DNA of 64,000 bases. Origin: Bifidobacterium callitrichos DSM 23973. GTDB lineage: Bacteria; Actinomycetota; Actinomycetes; Actinomycetales; Bifidobacteriaceae. Location: contig NZ_JGYS01000005.1 in NCBI RefSeq assembly GCF_000741175.1, positions 1 to 64,000 of the forward strand. Direction: 5' to 3'. Each line of letters starts with the position of its first letter. Position 1 is the stretch's first letter. This document shows positions 38,150 through 47,060 of this stretch, piece by piece. The notes beneath the pieces are model-generated. The model did no database searches. It saw only the letters and a program-made list of their open reading frames with translations, and was not told the DNA's origin. The position numbers and the translations under genes were made by a program.

Positions 38150-38198
38150 GGTTCCGCATGGCGGAATGCGGACGGATATGGTCCCGTGACGTCCGGAA

Positions 38199-38212
38199 TG
38201 TGAACGCTCACA
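38199..38212. promoter_or_regulatory. LacI-type operator upstream of gap
   Basis: TGTGAACGCTCACA, centred on CG, fits the pattern TGTnAnCGnTnACA of LacI-family regulators. It is 140 bp upstream of gap. The AraQ-type global sugar regulators described in bifidobacteria are reported to act on central carbon genes through sites of this kind, so gap control by such a regulator is a reasonable inference. Similar sites stand before both epimerase genes. Confidence 0.5.
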
Positions 38213-38351
38213 AAAAAACCTGTGTTTTCGCTGGAAACACCCGGCGAAACGTTGCCTGAAGTACAGGTGAGGCATTACAGTAAGGAATCGTTGGTAAACA
38301 ATGGTTCCGTGTGCGTCCACGTGCCCGGGGCCTTCCCCAAGGGAGAATTAC

Positions 38352-39410
38352 ATGACAGTTAAGATTGGTATCAACGGCTTCGGTCGCATTGGTCGTCTCG
38401 CCTTCCGTCGCATCTTCGAGCTCCAGGCTCGCGGCGGCCAGGCTGGTGACATCGAAGTTGCCGCCATCAACGATCTGACCACCCCGGCCACTCTGGCCTA
38501 CCTGCTGAAGTACGATTCCACCCATGGCACCTTCCGTCATGACGACGGCACCCCGGTCGACGTCAAGTCCACCGAGGACTCCATCGTCGTGGACGGCAAG
38601 GAGTACAAGGTCTACGCCGAGAAGGACGCCAACAACATTCCGTGGGTCAAGAACGACGGCGTCGAGTTCGTGCTCGAGTGCACCGGCTTCTACACCTCCG
38701 CCGAGAAGTCCCAGGCCCACCTGAACGCCGGCGCCAAGAAGGTCCTGATCTCCGCCCCGGCCAAGGATGACACCACCCCGACCGTCGTCTTCGGCGTGAA
38801 CCACGACATCCTCAAGGCCTCCGACAACATCGTGTCCGCCGGCTCCTGCACCACCAACTCCATGGCCGCCATGGTCAAGCTGCTGGACGAGAAGTTCGGC
38901 ATCAAGGCCGGCTTCATGACCACCATCCACGCCTACACCGGCACCCAGATGCTGCTGGACGGCCCGCGTGGCACCAAGACCGGCCGAAACCTGCGCGCCG
39001 CCGGCATCAACACGATCGCCCACTCCACCGGTGCCGCCAAGGCCATCGGCAAGGTCGTTCCGTCCGTCAACGGCAAGCTGCAGGGCCACGCCCAGCGCGT
39101 CCAGGTCCCGGACGGCTCCGTCACCGAGCTGACCACGGTCCTCAACAAGGAGACCACCGCCGACGAGATCAACGCCGCGTTCAAGGAAGCCTTCGAGAAC
39201 TGCGAGTTCTACGGCTACAACGACGAGGGCATCGTGTCCTCCGACATCCTGGGCGACACCCACGGTGGCGTCTTCGATCCGACCCAGACCGACGTGAACA
39301 ACATCGACGGCCTGACCCTCGCCCGCACGGTCTCCTTCTACGACAACGAGTACGGCTTCACCTCCAACATGATCCGTACCCTGCTGTACTTCGCCGAGAT
39401 CTCCGAGTGA
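38352..39410 (+). CDS. gap: Glyceraldehyde-3-phosphate dehydrogenase
   Basis: Glycolytic oxidation of glyceraldehyde 3-phosphate with NAD and phosphate; in bifidobacteria it serves the lower part of the bifid shunt. 352 residues: '[20 protein letters not shown]' is the NAD fold, '[19 protein letters not shown]' holds the catalytic cysteine, and the end is '[20 protein letters not shown]'. GGGAGAATTAC precedes the ATG at 38352. Codons are strongly biased to the C-ending forms, as expected for a highly expressed gene. Ends in its own terminator. Confidence 0.98.
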   Translation: MTVKIGINGFGRIGRLAFRRIFELQARGGQAGDIEVAAINDLTTPATLAYLLKYDSTHGTFRHDDGTPVDVKSTEDSIVVDGKEYKVYAEKDANNIPWVKNDGVEFVLECTGFYTSAEKSQAHLNAGAKKVLISAPAKDDTTPTVVFGVNHDILKASDNIVSAGSCTTNSMAAMVKLLDEKFGIKAGFMTTIHAYTGTQMLLDGPRGTKTGRNLRAAGINTIAHSTGAAKAIGKVVPSVNGKLQGHAQRVQVPDGSVTELTTVLNKETTADEINAAFKEAFENCEFYGYNDEGIVSSDILGDTHGGVFDPTQTDVNNIDGLTLARTVSFYDNEYGFTSNMIRTLLYFAEISE

Positions 39411-39455
39411 GTCGTCGCAGCATACGCTGCCATGACGTGATCGATTGATCGGTCG

Positions 39456-39480
39456 AAACCCCCGCCTTGTGCGGGGGTTT
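39456..39480 (+). terminator. Terminator after gap
   Basis: AAACCCCCGC and GCGGGGGTTT with a 5-nt loop, followed by TTCT, 46 bases past the gap stop. Classical Rho-independent form. Confidence 0.92.
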
Positions 39481-39548
39481 TCTCATATGCGTTCGTATAC
39501 GGGCCGGCGGGAAGCATCTGTCATTTACAAAGGGTATTACTTGAGGTC

Positions 39549-40058
39549 ATGACCAAGAAAAAGAAGCATGAGAAGGGCGCCGGATCCACCCCGGCGACCG
39601 TCGAACTGGAACGCGCGGGCGTGGAGTTCACCCCGTACGAATACGAGCATTCCAACGATCACATGGACGACGGCTACGGCGTGGAGGCCGCCACGAAACT
39701 CGGGTTCGACGAGCACCAGGTCTTCAAGACCCTGATGGCGGACACCGGGAATGAGCGCGTGGTCGGCGTCGTACCGGTGTCCGGGCACATGGATCTGAAG
39801 GCGTTGGCCGCCGCGGTCGGCGCGAAGAAGGCCGCGATGGCCGATCCGAAGATCGCGATGCGCGAATCCGGCTATGTGGTCGGCGGCATCTCCCCGCTCG
39901 GACAGAAGACGCGCCACAAAACCGTGCTTGACGAAAGCGCCCTCAAGTACGACGTGATCCTCGTCTCCGGAGGCAAGCGCGGGTTCTCGGTCGGCGTCAA
40001 CCCGAACGATCTCATCAAGGTCCTCGACGCCGTGGCCGCCCCCATCGGCACCTGGTGA
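39549..40058 (+). CDS. ybaK: Cys-tRNA(Pro) deacylase, YbaK/EbsC family
   Basis: Trans-editing enzyme that removes cysteine from mischarged tRNA-Pro. 169 residues with the YbaK core: 'GVEFTPYEYEHSNDHMDDGY', 'FDEHQVFKTLMADTGNERVV', 'AKKAAMADPKIAMRESGYVV' and 'GGISPLGQKTRHKTVLDES'. The K in 'VFKTL' is the family's key lysine. A lysine-rich start (MTKKKKHEKG) precedes the domain. It converges on ispH with one base between the stops. Confidence 0.9.
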   Translation: MTKKKKHEKGAGSTPATVELERAGVEFTPYEYEHSNDHMDDGYGVEAATKLGFDEHQVFKTLMADTGNERVVGVVPVSGHMDLKALAAAVGAKKAAMADPKIAMRESGYVVGGISPLGQKTRHKTVLDESALKYDVILVSGGKRGFSVGVNPNDLIKVLDAVAAPIGTW

Positions 40059-40059
40059 T

Positions 40060-41070
40060 CTACCGCCGAGGGGACCGGCGAAGCTCGGCGGGCAGTACGA
40101 AGTGCATGTCCTCGCGCGTGGTCTCCACCGAGGTCGTCTCGGTGTAGCCCTTCGCCTTGAGCGCCGTGATGACTCCGGCGACGTACTCCTCCGGCACCGA
40201 TGCGCCCGAGGAGATGCCGACCGCCTCGACCCCGTCGAACCATGCGTCGTCGAGGTCTCCGGCGTCGTCGACGCGATGCGCGCGGCCCCGCTGCCCGAGT
40301 CCCTCCTGCGCGACCTCGACGAGACGCACCGAGTTCGAGGAGTTCGCCGATCCGACGATCACCACGCAGTCGGACTGCTCGGCGACGACCTTGACGGCCG
40401 CCTGACGGTTGGAGGTCGCATAGCAGATGTCCGAGCTGGGCGGCATCTCGATCCACGGGAAGCGTGCCTTGAGCGCCGCGATCGTGTCGGCGGTCTCGTC
40501 AACGCTCAGCGTGGTCTGCGTGAGCAGCACGAGTTTCGTGTCCGGTGTGAAATCGAGCGAGGCGACGTCGCCCACATGCTCGATCAGATGCACGTGCTCG
40601 GGGCTCTCCCCCACCACGCCTACCGCCTCATCGTGGCCCTTGTGCCCGATGTAGACGATCTCGTAGCCGCCGCGGGCGAACCGCGTCACCTCGCGGTGGA
40701 CCTTGCCGACCAGCGGGCAGGTGGCGTCCACGACGTTGAGCCCGCGCGCCTTGGCCTCCGCCTTGACCTCGGGGGACACGCCGTGCGCGGAGAAGACCAC
40801 CGGCACGCCTGCGGTGGCTGCCTCGTCGGGGATCTCGCCGAGCTCCTCGACGAACACCGCGCCCTGGGCGGACAGGTCCTCGACCACATGCCTGTTGTGC
40901 ACGATCTGCCGGCGCACATACACCGGCGGCAGTCCCGCGCCCGAACCGGCGGTCGCTCCGGCGCCGACACCCCCGCCGGAGCCCTTGAGGATCGTGCGCA
41001 CGGTGAGGATCGCACGGTCCACGCCAGCGCAGAATCCCCTCGGATCGGCCAGTACGATGCGTTTGCCCAT
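40060..41070 (-). CDS. ispH: 4-hydroxy-3-methylbut-2-enyl diphosphate reductase
   Basis: Last step of the MEP isoprenoid pathway, giving IPP and DMAPP with a [4Fe-4S] cluster. 336 residues. Cluster cysteines lie in 'DPRGFCAGVDRAI', 'VVDATCPLVGKVHREV' and 'SSDICYATSNRQAAV'; 'ARGGYEIVYIGHKGHDEAVG' and 'LTQTTLSVDET' are further landmarks. An insertion of about 18 Gly/Ala/Ser residues ('GGGVGAGATAGSGAG') lies between the first helix and 'VYVRRQIVHN', where the family has no such loop. The start at 41070 has GAGGAGGA upstream; an ATG at 41088 is the alternative. Confidence 0.95.
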   Translation of the reverse strand: MGKRIVLADPRGFCAGVDRAILTVRTILKGSGGGVGAGATAGSGAGLPPVYVRRQIVHNRHVVEDLSAQGAVFVEELGEIPDEAATAGVPVVFSAHGVSPEVKAEAKARGLNVVDATCPLVGKVHREVTRFARGGYEIVYIGHKGHDEAVGVVGESPEHVHLIEHVGDVASLDFTPDTKLVLLTQTTLSVDETADTIAALKARFPWIEMPPSSDICYATSNRQAAVKVVAEQSDCVVIVGSANSSNSVRLVEVAQEGLGQRGRAHRVDDAGDLDDAWFDGVEAVGISSGASVPEEYVAGVITALKAKGYTETTSVETTREDMHFVLPAELRRSPRR

Positions 41071-41302
41071 AATCGAAGTCCTCCTCATGTCGTCCAGGCT
41101 GATCACGTCCGCTGATCATCCGCTGACAAGCCTAGCAACCGTCGGAAGGGCCCCGGGTCGAAACGCGTGGCGAAACCGTGTGAGAAACATCTCCGCTGCC
41201 TGCGCCGCCGATTCGCTGATTCGCCGACTTGCCGATCACCCATATCAAAGACCGCGGCAACGCGGCCTGCCGCCCATCCGAACAGCACGTCACGCATTAG
41301 GA

Positions 41303-41316
41303 TGGTAACGGTAACA
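41303..41316. promoter_or_regulatory. LacI-type operator upstream of the first epimerase
   Basis: TGGTAACGGTAACA, one mismatch from TGTnAnCGnTnACA and flanked by A and T that extend the symmetry. It lies 26 bp before the gene start, so a bound repressor would block initiation. Confidence 0.45.
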
Positions 41317-41341
41317 TACCTCTCTCACTATGGAGTGAACC

Positions 41342-42295
41342 ATGAGCAAGACACCGCGCACCGGCAACCAGTATTCCATCCACTACGGCGACTACTCCGC
41401 CGTGATCTGCGAGCTCGGCTCGAAGCTGCGCCGCTTCGACTGGCAGGGCGAGGAGATCTTCTGCCCGTTCGGCCCGGACGATCTGACCCCCACCTGCAAC
41501 GGCTACATCCTCGCGCCGTGGCCGAACCGCATCAAGGATGGCGAATACGACTTCAACGGCAGGCACTACTGCGCGCCGGTCAACGAATGCCACCCCGCGC
41601 CGCGCCACAACGCGAACCACGGCTACGCCTACCACTACATGTGGAAGCTCGAATCGCTCACCGACAACGCCGTCACCCAGTCGCTGCGCTTCCCGAACCT
41701 CGACGGATACCCGTTCGACGTGACCGTCACCGCCACCTACGAACTCGGCGAGCACGGCATGACCGTGACCGTCTCCGCATTCAACGGCGGCGACGAGCCG
41801 GCCCCATGGGCCCTGGGCCTGCACCCGTGGCTGGCGAACGGCAAGCAAGGTGCGACCAGCGAGGAGCGCGACGCCGACTCCGCCGCATGCCGTCTCAAGA
41901 TCGACGCCAACCAGCATGTGGTCGTCGACGACGGGCTGATCCCGACGGGCGTCGAGCCGGTCGAGGGCGTCACCGACCTGCGCGAGGGCCCGACGCTGGA
42001 GGGCCGTTCCTTCGACGATGCATGGCTCGACGTCAACCGCGCCGCCGACGGCACCACGACCACCGTGTTCACCCGCCCCGACGGCATCGAGGTGAAGCTC
42101 ATCGGAGACGAGACCATCAACGCATGGCAGTGCTACACCGCCACCGGCGCGCCGTTCGTCGAGCACCCGTACGGCGTGGCCGTCGAGCCGATGACCGCCC
42201 CGGCCAACGCGTTCCGCTCCGGCGAGCATCTGGTGACGATCAAGCCGGGCGAGACCGTCACCACCGTCGTGCGCTACGAGGTGAGCCGCGCCTGA
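41342..42295 (+). CDS. Aldose 1-epimerase family protein (first copy)
   Basis: Mutarotase-fold enzyme that interconverts alpha and beta anomers of aldoses. 317 residues. Landmarks are 'SVDWQGEE'-like 'RRFDWQGEEIFCPFGPDD', 'APWPNRIKDGEYDFNGRHY', 'NHGYAYHYMWKLES' with the catalytic-type histidine, 'WALGLHPWLANG' and 'EHPYGVAVEPMTAPANAF' with the catalytic-type glutamate. GGAG stands six bases before the ATG. It shares long stretches with the second copy at 42575, so the two arose by tandem duplication. Confidence 0.92.
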   Translation: MSKTPRTGNQYSIHYGDYSAVICELGSKLRRFDWQGEEIFCPFGPDDLTPTCNGYILAPWPNRIKDGEYDFNGRHYCAPVNECHPAPRHNANHGYAYHYMWKLESLTDNAVTQSLRFPNLDGYPFDVTVTATYELGEHGMTVTVSAFNGGDEPAPWALGLHPWLANGKQGATSEERDADSAACRLKIDANQHVVVDDGLIPTGVEPVEGVTDLREGPTLEGRSFDDAWLDVNRAADGTTTTVFTRPDGIEVKLIGDETINAWQCYTATGAPFVEHPYGVAVEPMTAPANAFRSGEHLVTIKPGETVTTVVRYEVSRA

Positions 42296-42348
42296 ACGGA
42301 GTGCGTACCGCACGCCGACGGCTTGTCTCTCCGACTCGCCTCGCCCCG

Positions 42349-42467
42349 GTCAGCTCCGCTGACGGCCCGTCCCGCAATTACGGACGCGCTGCGCGCGCAG
42401 CTGACTGGCTCGCCTGTCGGCTCGCACGTTGCCTACAAACAGCTCCGCTGTTTGCTTCACGGCAACG
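42349..42467. repeat. Hairpin-rich repeat debris between the two epimerase genes
   Basis: GTCAGC-TCC-GCTGAC (42349-42363) is a close copy of the hairpin at 2780-2794. CAAACAGC-TCC-GCTGTTTG (42436-42454) is nested within ACGTTGCC (42426-42433) and GGCAACGT (42461-42468). The run 'CATCAGAGGGGACC' that follows resembles the second half of the element at 2796. This looks like one or two decayed copies of a dispersed palindromic element. Confidence 0.55.
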
Positions 42468-42520
42468 TCCCATCAGAGGGGACCAAGGGTGCGGCAGTCC
42501 TCGCACTGAGGTGAGGTATC

Positions 42521-42538
42521 ATTGTGAGCGATAACAAT
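42521..42538. promoter_or_regulatory. LacI-type operator upstream of the second epimerase
   Basis: ATTGTGAGCGATAACAAT fits TGTnAnCGnTnACA over its core and is strikingly close to the classical lac operator. It lies 37 bp before the gene start and overlaps an open-frame GTG at 42524 that would otherwise be called the start. Confidence 0.6.
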
Positions 42539-42574
42539 ACGTCTCATCATCCACGAAGGAGTGTGCTCAAGACC

Positions 42575-43519
42575 ATGGTTCTCAAACCCCGTACCGGCAA
42601 CCAGTATTCGATTCGCAAGGGCGAGTGGAGCGCCGTCGTCACCGAGCTCGGCGCCAGCCTGCGCGAGCTCAAGTGGCAGGGCGAGGACATCATCGTCCCG
42701 TTCGACCCGAACAAGGTCATCCCCTGCTGCAACGGATGGGTGCTCGCACCGTACCCGAACCGCGTGACCGACGGCCAGTACACGTTCGACGGCGAGGACT
42801 ACCAGATGCCGATCGACGAGTTCGACCGCTCCGCCTCGCTGCACGGCTACGCCTACCGCTACATGTGGCAGCTCGAGGACCTCGGCGAGTCGCATGTCAC
42901 GCTCTCCTGGCGATCCCCCGATCTGGCCGGCTACCCGTTCGACATTACCGTCACCGCCACCTACGCGCTGGAGGAGGACGGCCTCAACGAGACGTTCACC
43001 GTGCACAACAACGACTCCGTCAAGGCGCCGTGGGCGTTCGGCATCCACCCGTGGCTGGCGAACGGCAAGCGCTCCATCGGCGCCGACATCACCCCGGACA
43101 ACGAGCCGTGCCGTCTGACGATCCCGTGCGACACGCATGTCACCGTCGACGAGCATCTGCTGCCCACCGGCGAGGAGCCGGTGTCCGGCATCTACGATCT
43201 GCGCGACAACCCGACGCTCGAGGGCCGCGGGTTCGACGACGCGTGGACCGACATCGTGAACCGCGACGCCGACGGCGGCACGTCCGCGGTGTTCACCCGT
43301 CCCGACGGCATCAGGGTCACGCTGACCGGCGACAGGACCATCAACTCGTGGCAGGTGTGCACCGGCAACGAGATCGGCGCCAAGGTCCGCCAGCCCGGCG
43401 TGGCCGTCGAGCCGATGACCGCCTACGCCGACGCGTTCCGCACCGGCAAGGATCTGGTCATCCTCGAACCCGGCGACGACTACACGACGCGCGTCACGTT
43501 CCGCGCCGATCGCGTCTGA
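42575..43519 (+). CDS. Aldose 1-epimerase family protein (second copy)
   Basis: 314 residues, paralogue of the gene at 41342. Shared motifs include 'GNQYSIRKGEWSAVVTELGA', 'APYPNRVTDGQYTFDGEDYQ', 'LHGYAYRYMWQLEDLGESHV' and 'WAFGIHPWLANGKRSIGADI'. The start at 42575 is chosen because the paralogue aligns from there and the upstream GTG lies inside the operator; AAGGAG is 13 bases upstream. A strong terminator follows. The separate operators suggest that the copies are tuned to different sugars. Confidence 0.92.
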   Translation: MVLKPRTGNQYSIRKGEWSAVVTELGASLRELKWQGEDIIVPFDPNKVIPCCNGWVLAPYPNRVTDGQYTFDGEDYQMPIDEFDRSASLHGYAYRYMWQLEDLGESHVTLSWRSPDLAGYPFDITVTATYALEEDGLNETFTVHNNDSVKAPWAFGIHPWLANGKRSIGADITPDNEPCRLTIPCDTHVTVDEHLLPTGEEPVSGIYDLRDNPTLEGRGFDDAWTDIVNRDADGGTSAVFTRPDGIRVTLTGDRTINSWQVCTGNEIGAKVRQPGVAVEPMTAYADAFRTGKDLVILEPGDDYTTRVTFRADRV

Positions 43520-43561
43520 CGGGTCTGACGCGCGGGAACACGCGATCATGAATAGTCCGCG

Positions 43562-43607
43562 AAACGGTTGGGCGGTACTCCACATCAGGAGTACCGCCCA
43601 ACCGTTT
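43562..43607. terminator. Terminator after the second epimerase
   Basis: 20-bp perfect stem (arms start AAACGGTTGGGCGG and end CCGCCCAACCGTTT) with the loop ACATCA and a T-run on the plus strand, 43 bases past the stop. Confidence 0.93.
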
Positions 43608-43660
43608 TTCGTCGTTTTCCGCTCTATCCAACATCCCCAATTCGACAGTTGCATTGTTTA

Positions 43661-43691
43661 TCGACATTTGTCGAAGAATGTCTGCTATGAT
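43661..43691 (+). promoter_or_regulatory. Promoter and palindromic site of the TetR-type gene
   Basis: TCGACA-TT-TGTCGA (43661-43674) is a perfect inverted repeat that overlaps a possible -35 and lies 11 bp before a -10 TATGAT (43686-43691). GACATT (43663) and AATGTC (43677) form a second overlapping symmetry. Autoregulation by the TetR-type protein encoded 91 bp downstream is the likely use. Confidence 0.5.
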
Positions 43692-43781
43692 GTCACCGAG
43701 ACAACAAGCAATACACAGAAACGAAGATCCCGGCGTCTTCGGCCGATGCGGCATTACGAATCAAGGCATTGGAGGTACGGA

Positions 43782-44501
43782 ATGGCAGAGGCATACGCCC
43801 GGACGGTTATCGGCGAATCTGACGAAGGGCAATCCGGCAAGCCCATGGACAGGCGGTCGCGCCGCACGCGGGCGATGCTGCAGAATGCATTGGTCAAGCT
43901 GCTGGAAACCAAGCCGCTGAACAAGATCTCGGTGATGGAGCTCACCCGTCTCGCGGACGTCAACCGGGCGACGTTCTATGTGCATTACACGGACATCTAC
44001 GCCCTGTTCGATCAGCTCAAACGCGAGCTCATCGATTCGTACAAGGACATCATCGCCCATCATCGCGGGGAGATCCTCCAGGACGATTACGAACCCCTCA
44101 TCCATGAGATCTTCGAGTTCGCCGCGGCCAACGAATCCACATCCCTGTTGGTGGTCAGCAAGTCCGGGGACGCGCTCTCCGGCGACCTCATCGACGCCAT
44201 AGGCGCGTACTGCAACGAGCTCATCGACCCTCTTTCCGCAACGCAGGTGGACCCGGTGGGACCGGCGGTGGACGGGCGGACGGCCGGAGCCGTGCGGGAT
44301 TATCACTTCGCGTATCTGGCGGCCGGGATCGTCGGCTCGCTCAAGGAATGGTATCGGCGCGGGCGCAGGGAGCCCATCGACCTTGTGGTCAGGATCGCGG
44401 CCAACAACACGCATACGATCGGGCTGGCCATGCTTGCTAGGAATATCGGCGCATCGGCCTGCGAATCGGCGGATGCCCAGACGAATCCGGCGCGGCGATG
44501 A
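43782..44501 (+). CDS. TetR/AcrR-family transcriptional regulator
   Basis: 239 residues. The N-terminal helix-turn-helix is 'ISVMELTRLADVNRATFYVH' followed by 'YTDIYALFDQLKREL', the usual TetR pattern; the rest is a helical ligand-binding domain. The start at 43782 has GGAGG five bases upstream, which decides it against the earlier in-frame ATG at 43548 that falls in the terminator. It is followed after 39 bp by two membrane proteins of the YhgE/Pip family and probably represses them together with itself. Confidence 0.92.
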   Translation: MAEAYARTVIGESDEGQSGKPMDRRSRRTRAMLQNALVKLLETKPLNKISVMELTRLADVNRATFYVHYTDIYALFDQLKRELIDSYKDIIAHHRGEILQDDYEPLIHEIFEFAAANESTSLLVVSKSGDALSGDLIDAIGAYCNELIDPLSATQVDPVGPAVDGRTAGAVRDYHFAYLAAGIVGSLKEWYRRGRREPIDLVVRIAANNTHTIGLAMLARNIGASACESADAQTNPARR

Positions 44502-44540
44502 CGGTCGGTAGGTGAATTCACAAGGGAACGGACAACTATC

Positions 44541-47060
44541 ATGCATAACGTGTTGCGCGTCTTCATCCGCGATGTGAAGCGGATCTGCGCGGTGCCCTTC
44601 GCCGTGTTCATCGTTCTGGCGTCATGCTTCGTGCCGGGACTGTATGCATGGCTCAACGTCGCGGCGAATCTGGACCCGTACGCGAACACCGGCGACGTGC
44701 CGATCGCGGTGGTCAACAACGATGCGGGAACCATGGTGAACGGCTCCGAAATGAATGTGGGCGACCAGACCATGGACGCCCTGAAGGACAACCACGATCT
44801 GGGATGGCGCTTCGTGGACGAGTCGGCCGCCGTCAACGGCGTGAAATCCGGCGAATACTATGCGGCCATTGTGATCCCGAAGGATTTCAGTGCGGACCTG
44901 ACCAGCGTGCTGCAGGGGAAGTTCACGCGGCCCGAACTGTCCTACTATGTCAACGAGAAGGTCAACACGCTTGCGCCGCGTGTGACGCAGTCCGGCGCCG
45001 CGGCCCTTGAGCAGCAGATCAACGAATCGTTCGTCTCCACCGTGAGCAAGACCGTCACGAAGACGCTTTCCGAAGAGGCCGGCAAGATGAGCGGCCAGCT
45101 CGACGGGACGGCGAACCAGCTGGACGGCAAGTTGAACGAAGCCCAATCCAGTATCACGGCGGCCCGCGGAAAAGTGAATGATGCGCAATCTTCCATCACC
45201 GATGCGAGGGCGACGATCGCGAAGGCCCGCCACAACATGACGGGCATCGCCGGTCGCGCCGACGCCCTTTCCGCGAGCGTCAACGACACGGCATCCTCCG
45301 TCGACTCCGCACGTACCGGATTGTCGGCGTTCCAGCACTCCATGAATACGACCATCGGACAGGTGCAGTCCGGGGCCGGCTCCCTTAAGGGCCGCATCGA
45401 CGGCATGGCGGACACCATCAACGGCAATGCGGCGGACATCTCCGGCCGTGTCGACGCCTCGCTGTCCACGCTTGAATCCGCGAACGATGCCCTGGGGGAT
45501 GCGATCGAGGCGATGGAATCCGACCCGCAGCTCGCAGGCTCGGACGCCCTCGCACAGGCGAAACAGCATCAGCGCGACCTCGCCGCGCAGATCGAAGCGA
45601 TGAGGCAACTGAACAATGGCATCCCCTCGGCGATGCAGTCGGGCGGCAAGAAGCTCTCCGATTCCCTAGACGCATTGAACGGCAAGACCGACGGGCTTTC
45701 CAGCCTGTCCTCGGACGCTTCGAGCAGGATTGATTCCACCCTCACCGCCGTCTCCACCCAGCTCGTCGGACTGTCCGGAACCGTGGGCGGAACGGCCGAA
45801 TCGATCGACCGCATCGACGCCGATCTCGCCCAGCTCGACACGACCCTCGAATCGGCATCCAAGGTGATGGGGCAGACGGGCAAGGCCCTCGATCGCGTGA
45901 GCGCATCGGTGCAACGCACGCAGGCCGATTTCGCCGTCCTCCGTGCGAGCGACGCGTGGGCCGGTGTCAAGGGCCTCGCGCACGTGGATGCCGATCAGGT
46001 GTCCTCGTTCCTTGCCTCCCCGGTCGGTCTGGAGACCCGCGAGTACTATCCGATGAAGAACTACGGCACCGCCATCGCCCCGTTCTTCACGAACCTCGCA
46101 TGCTGGGCGGGCGCGTTTGTGGCGCTTACCCTCATACGTAATGACGCCGATTCGGAAGGCGTCGACGCGCTCACGCCCAAGCAGGCGTTCCTTGGACGAT
46201 GGCTGCTGCTCATGGTCGTGGCGGTGATGCAGGGCATCGTCATCGCATCGGGCAACCTCGTCATCGGCATCCAGTGCAACGTGCCATGGGCGTACTATCT
46301 GGGCACCATCGTATGCTCGATGACCTACGTATCGATCGCCTACAGCTTGGTCATGATGTTCCGGCACATCGGCATGGCATTGAGCGTGATCTTCCTGATA
46401 CTGCAGGTACCGGGCGCAGGAGGCATGTACCCGATCGAGATGATGCCCCACTTCTACCGACTGCTGTACCCGATACTGCCGTTCACCTACGGCGTCGAGG
46501 CGCTCCGTGAGACGATCGGCGGCTTCTACGGCACGGACTTCTGGACACGCATCTGGCAGACCTCCACGTTCGCCGTGATGTTCCTGCTCGTGGCGATGCT
46601 GTGCCGCCCGGCGCTCGCCAACCTCAACGACCTGTTCAACAGGGAACTGGAGCAGACCGATCTGGTCAATGCGCAGCGCATGGAGATCGTCGTATCCGAA
46701 CGCAACGCCATGATTACCGTGCGCAAGATGCTCGCCGACCCGACATGGGGCGCAGGCATAAGGCGCAGGGCGGAGAAGTTCGAGCGCCTGTACCCGCATC
46801 TGGTGCGCATCGGATTCCACCTCATCTGGATCATCCCCGTCGTGTTCCTCATCGCCATGATGATCGTCGGACCGAGCATCGGATTCCTCGTGGCCTGGCT
46901 GGCGATGGTGATCGTGGTGGACGTCGCGCTGATCATCCTCGAATACATCCACCTCCACCTGCCGCGGCAGGCGCATGACAGCACGATGAGCGCCGAAAGC
47001 CTGCTGCGCTCCGTCGTGGCCGCAGGTGATGTCAACAACAATGGAAAGGACGGCCGCTGA
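44541..47060 (+). CDS. YhgE/Pip-family membrane protein (first)
   Basis: 839 residues. One N-terminal helix ('VPFAVFIVLASCFVPGLYAW') with the family signature Y-A-W-x-N just after it, a large extracellular domain of about 480 residues with long heptad-like stretches ('SITDARATIAKARHNMTGIA'), then five or six helices resembling an ABC-2-type permease ('AWGAFVALTLIRND'-like 'CWAGAFVALTLIRNDADSEG'). The family contains the phage-infection protein Pip and YhgE; the role in actinobacteria is unknown. A seventh pair of helices near the C-terminus precedes a short polar tail. It overlaps the next gene at TGATG. Confidence 0.88.
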   Translation: MHNVLRVFIRDVKRICAVPFAVFIVLASCFVPGLYAWLNVAANLDPYANTGDVPIAVVNNDAGTMVNGSEMNVGDQTMDALKDNHDLGWRFVDESAAVNGVKSGEYYAAIVIPKDFSADLTSVLQGKFTRPELSYYVNEKVNTLAPRVTQSGAAALEQQINESFVSTVSKTVTKTLSEEAGKMSGQLDGTANQLDGKLNEAQSSITAARGKVNDAQSSITDARATIAKARHNMTGIAGRADALSASVNDTASSVDSARTGLSAFQHSMNTTIGQVQSGAGSLKGRIDGMADTINGNAADISGRVDASLSTLESANDALGDAIEAMESDPQLAGSDALAQAKQHQRDLAAQIEAMRQLNNGIPSAMQSGGKKLSDSLDALNGKTDGLSSLSSDASSRIDSTLTAVSTQLVGLSGTVGGTAESIDRIDADLAQLDTTLESASKVMGQTGKALDRVSASVQRTQADFAVLRASDAWAGVKGLAHVDADQVSSFLASPVGLETREYYPMKNYGTAIAPFFTNLACWAGAFVALTLIRNDADSEGVDALTPKQAFLGRWLLLMVVAVMQGIVIASGNLVIGIQCNVPWAYYLGTIVCSMTYVSIAYSLVMMFRHIGMALSVIFLILQVPGAGGMYPIEMMPHFYRLLYPILPFTYGVEALRETIGGFYGTDFWTRIWQTSTFAVMFLLVAMLCRPALANLNDLFNRELEQTDLVNAQRMEIVVSERNAMITVRKMLADPTWGAGIRRRAEKFERLYPHLVRIGFHLIWIIPVVFLIAMMIVGPSIGFLVAWLAMVIVVDVALIILEYIHLHLPRQAHDSTMSAESLLRSVVAAGDVNNNGKDGR

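Noticed and set aside
42524-42574. GTG start at 42524 for the second epimerase
   Set aside because: The codon lies inside the LacI-type operator and the paralogue aligns only from the ATG at 42575.
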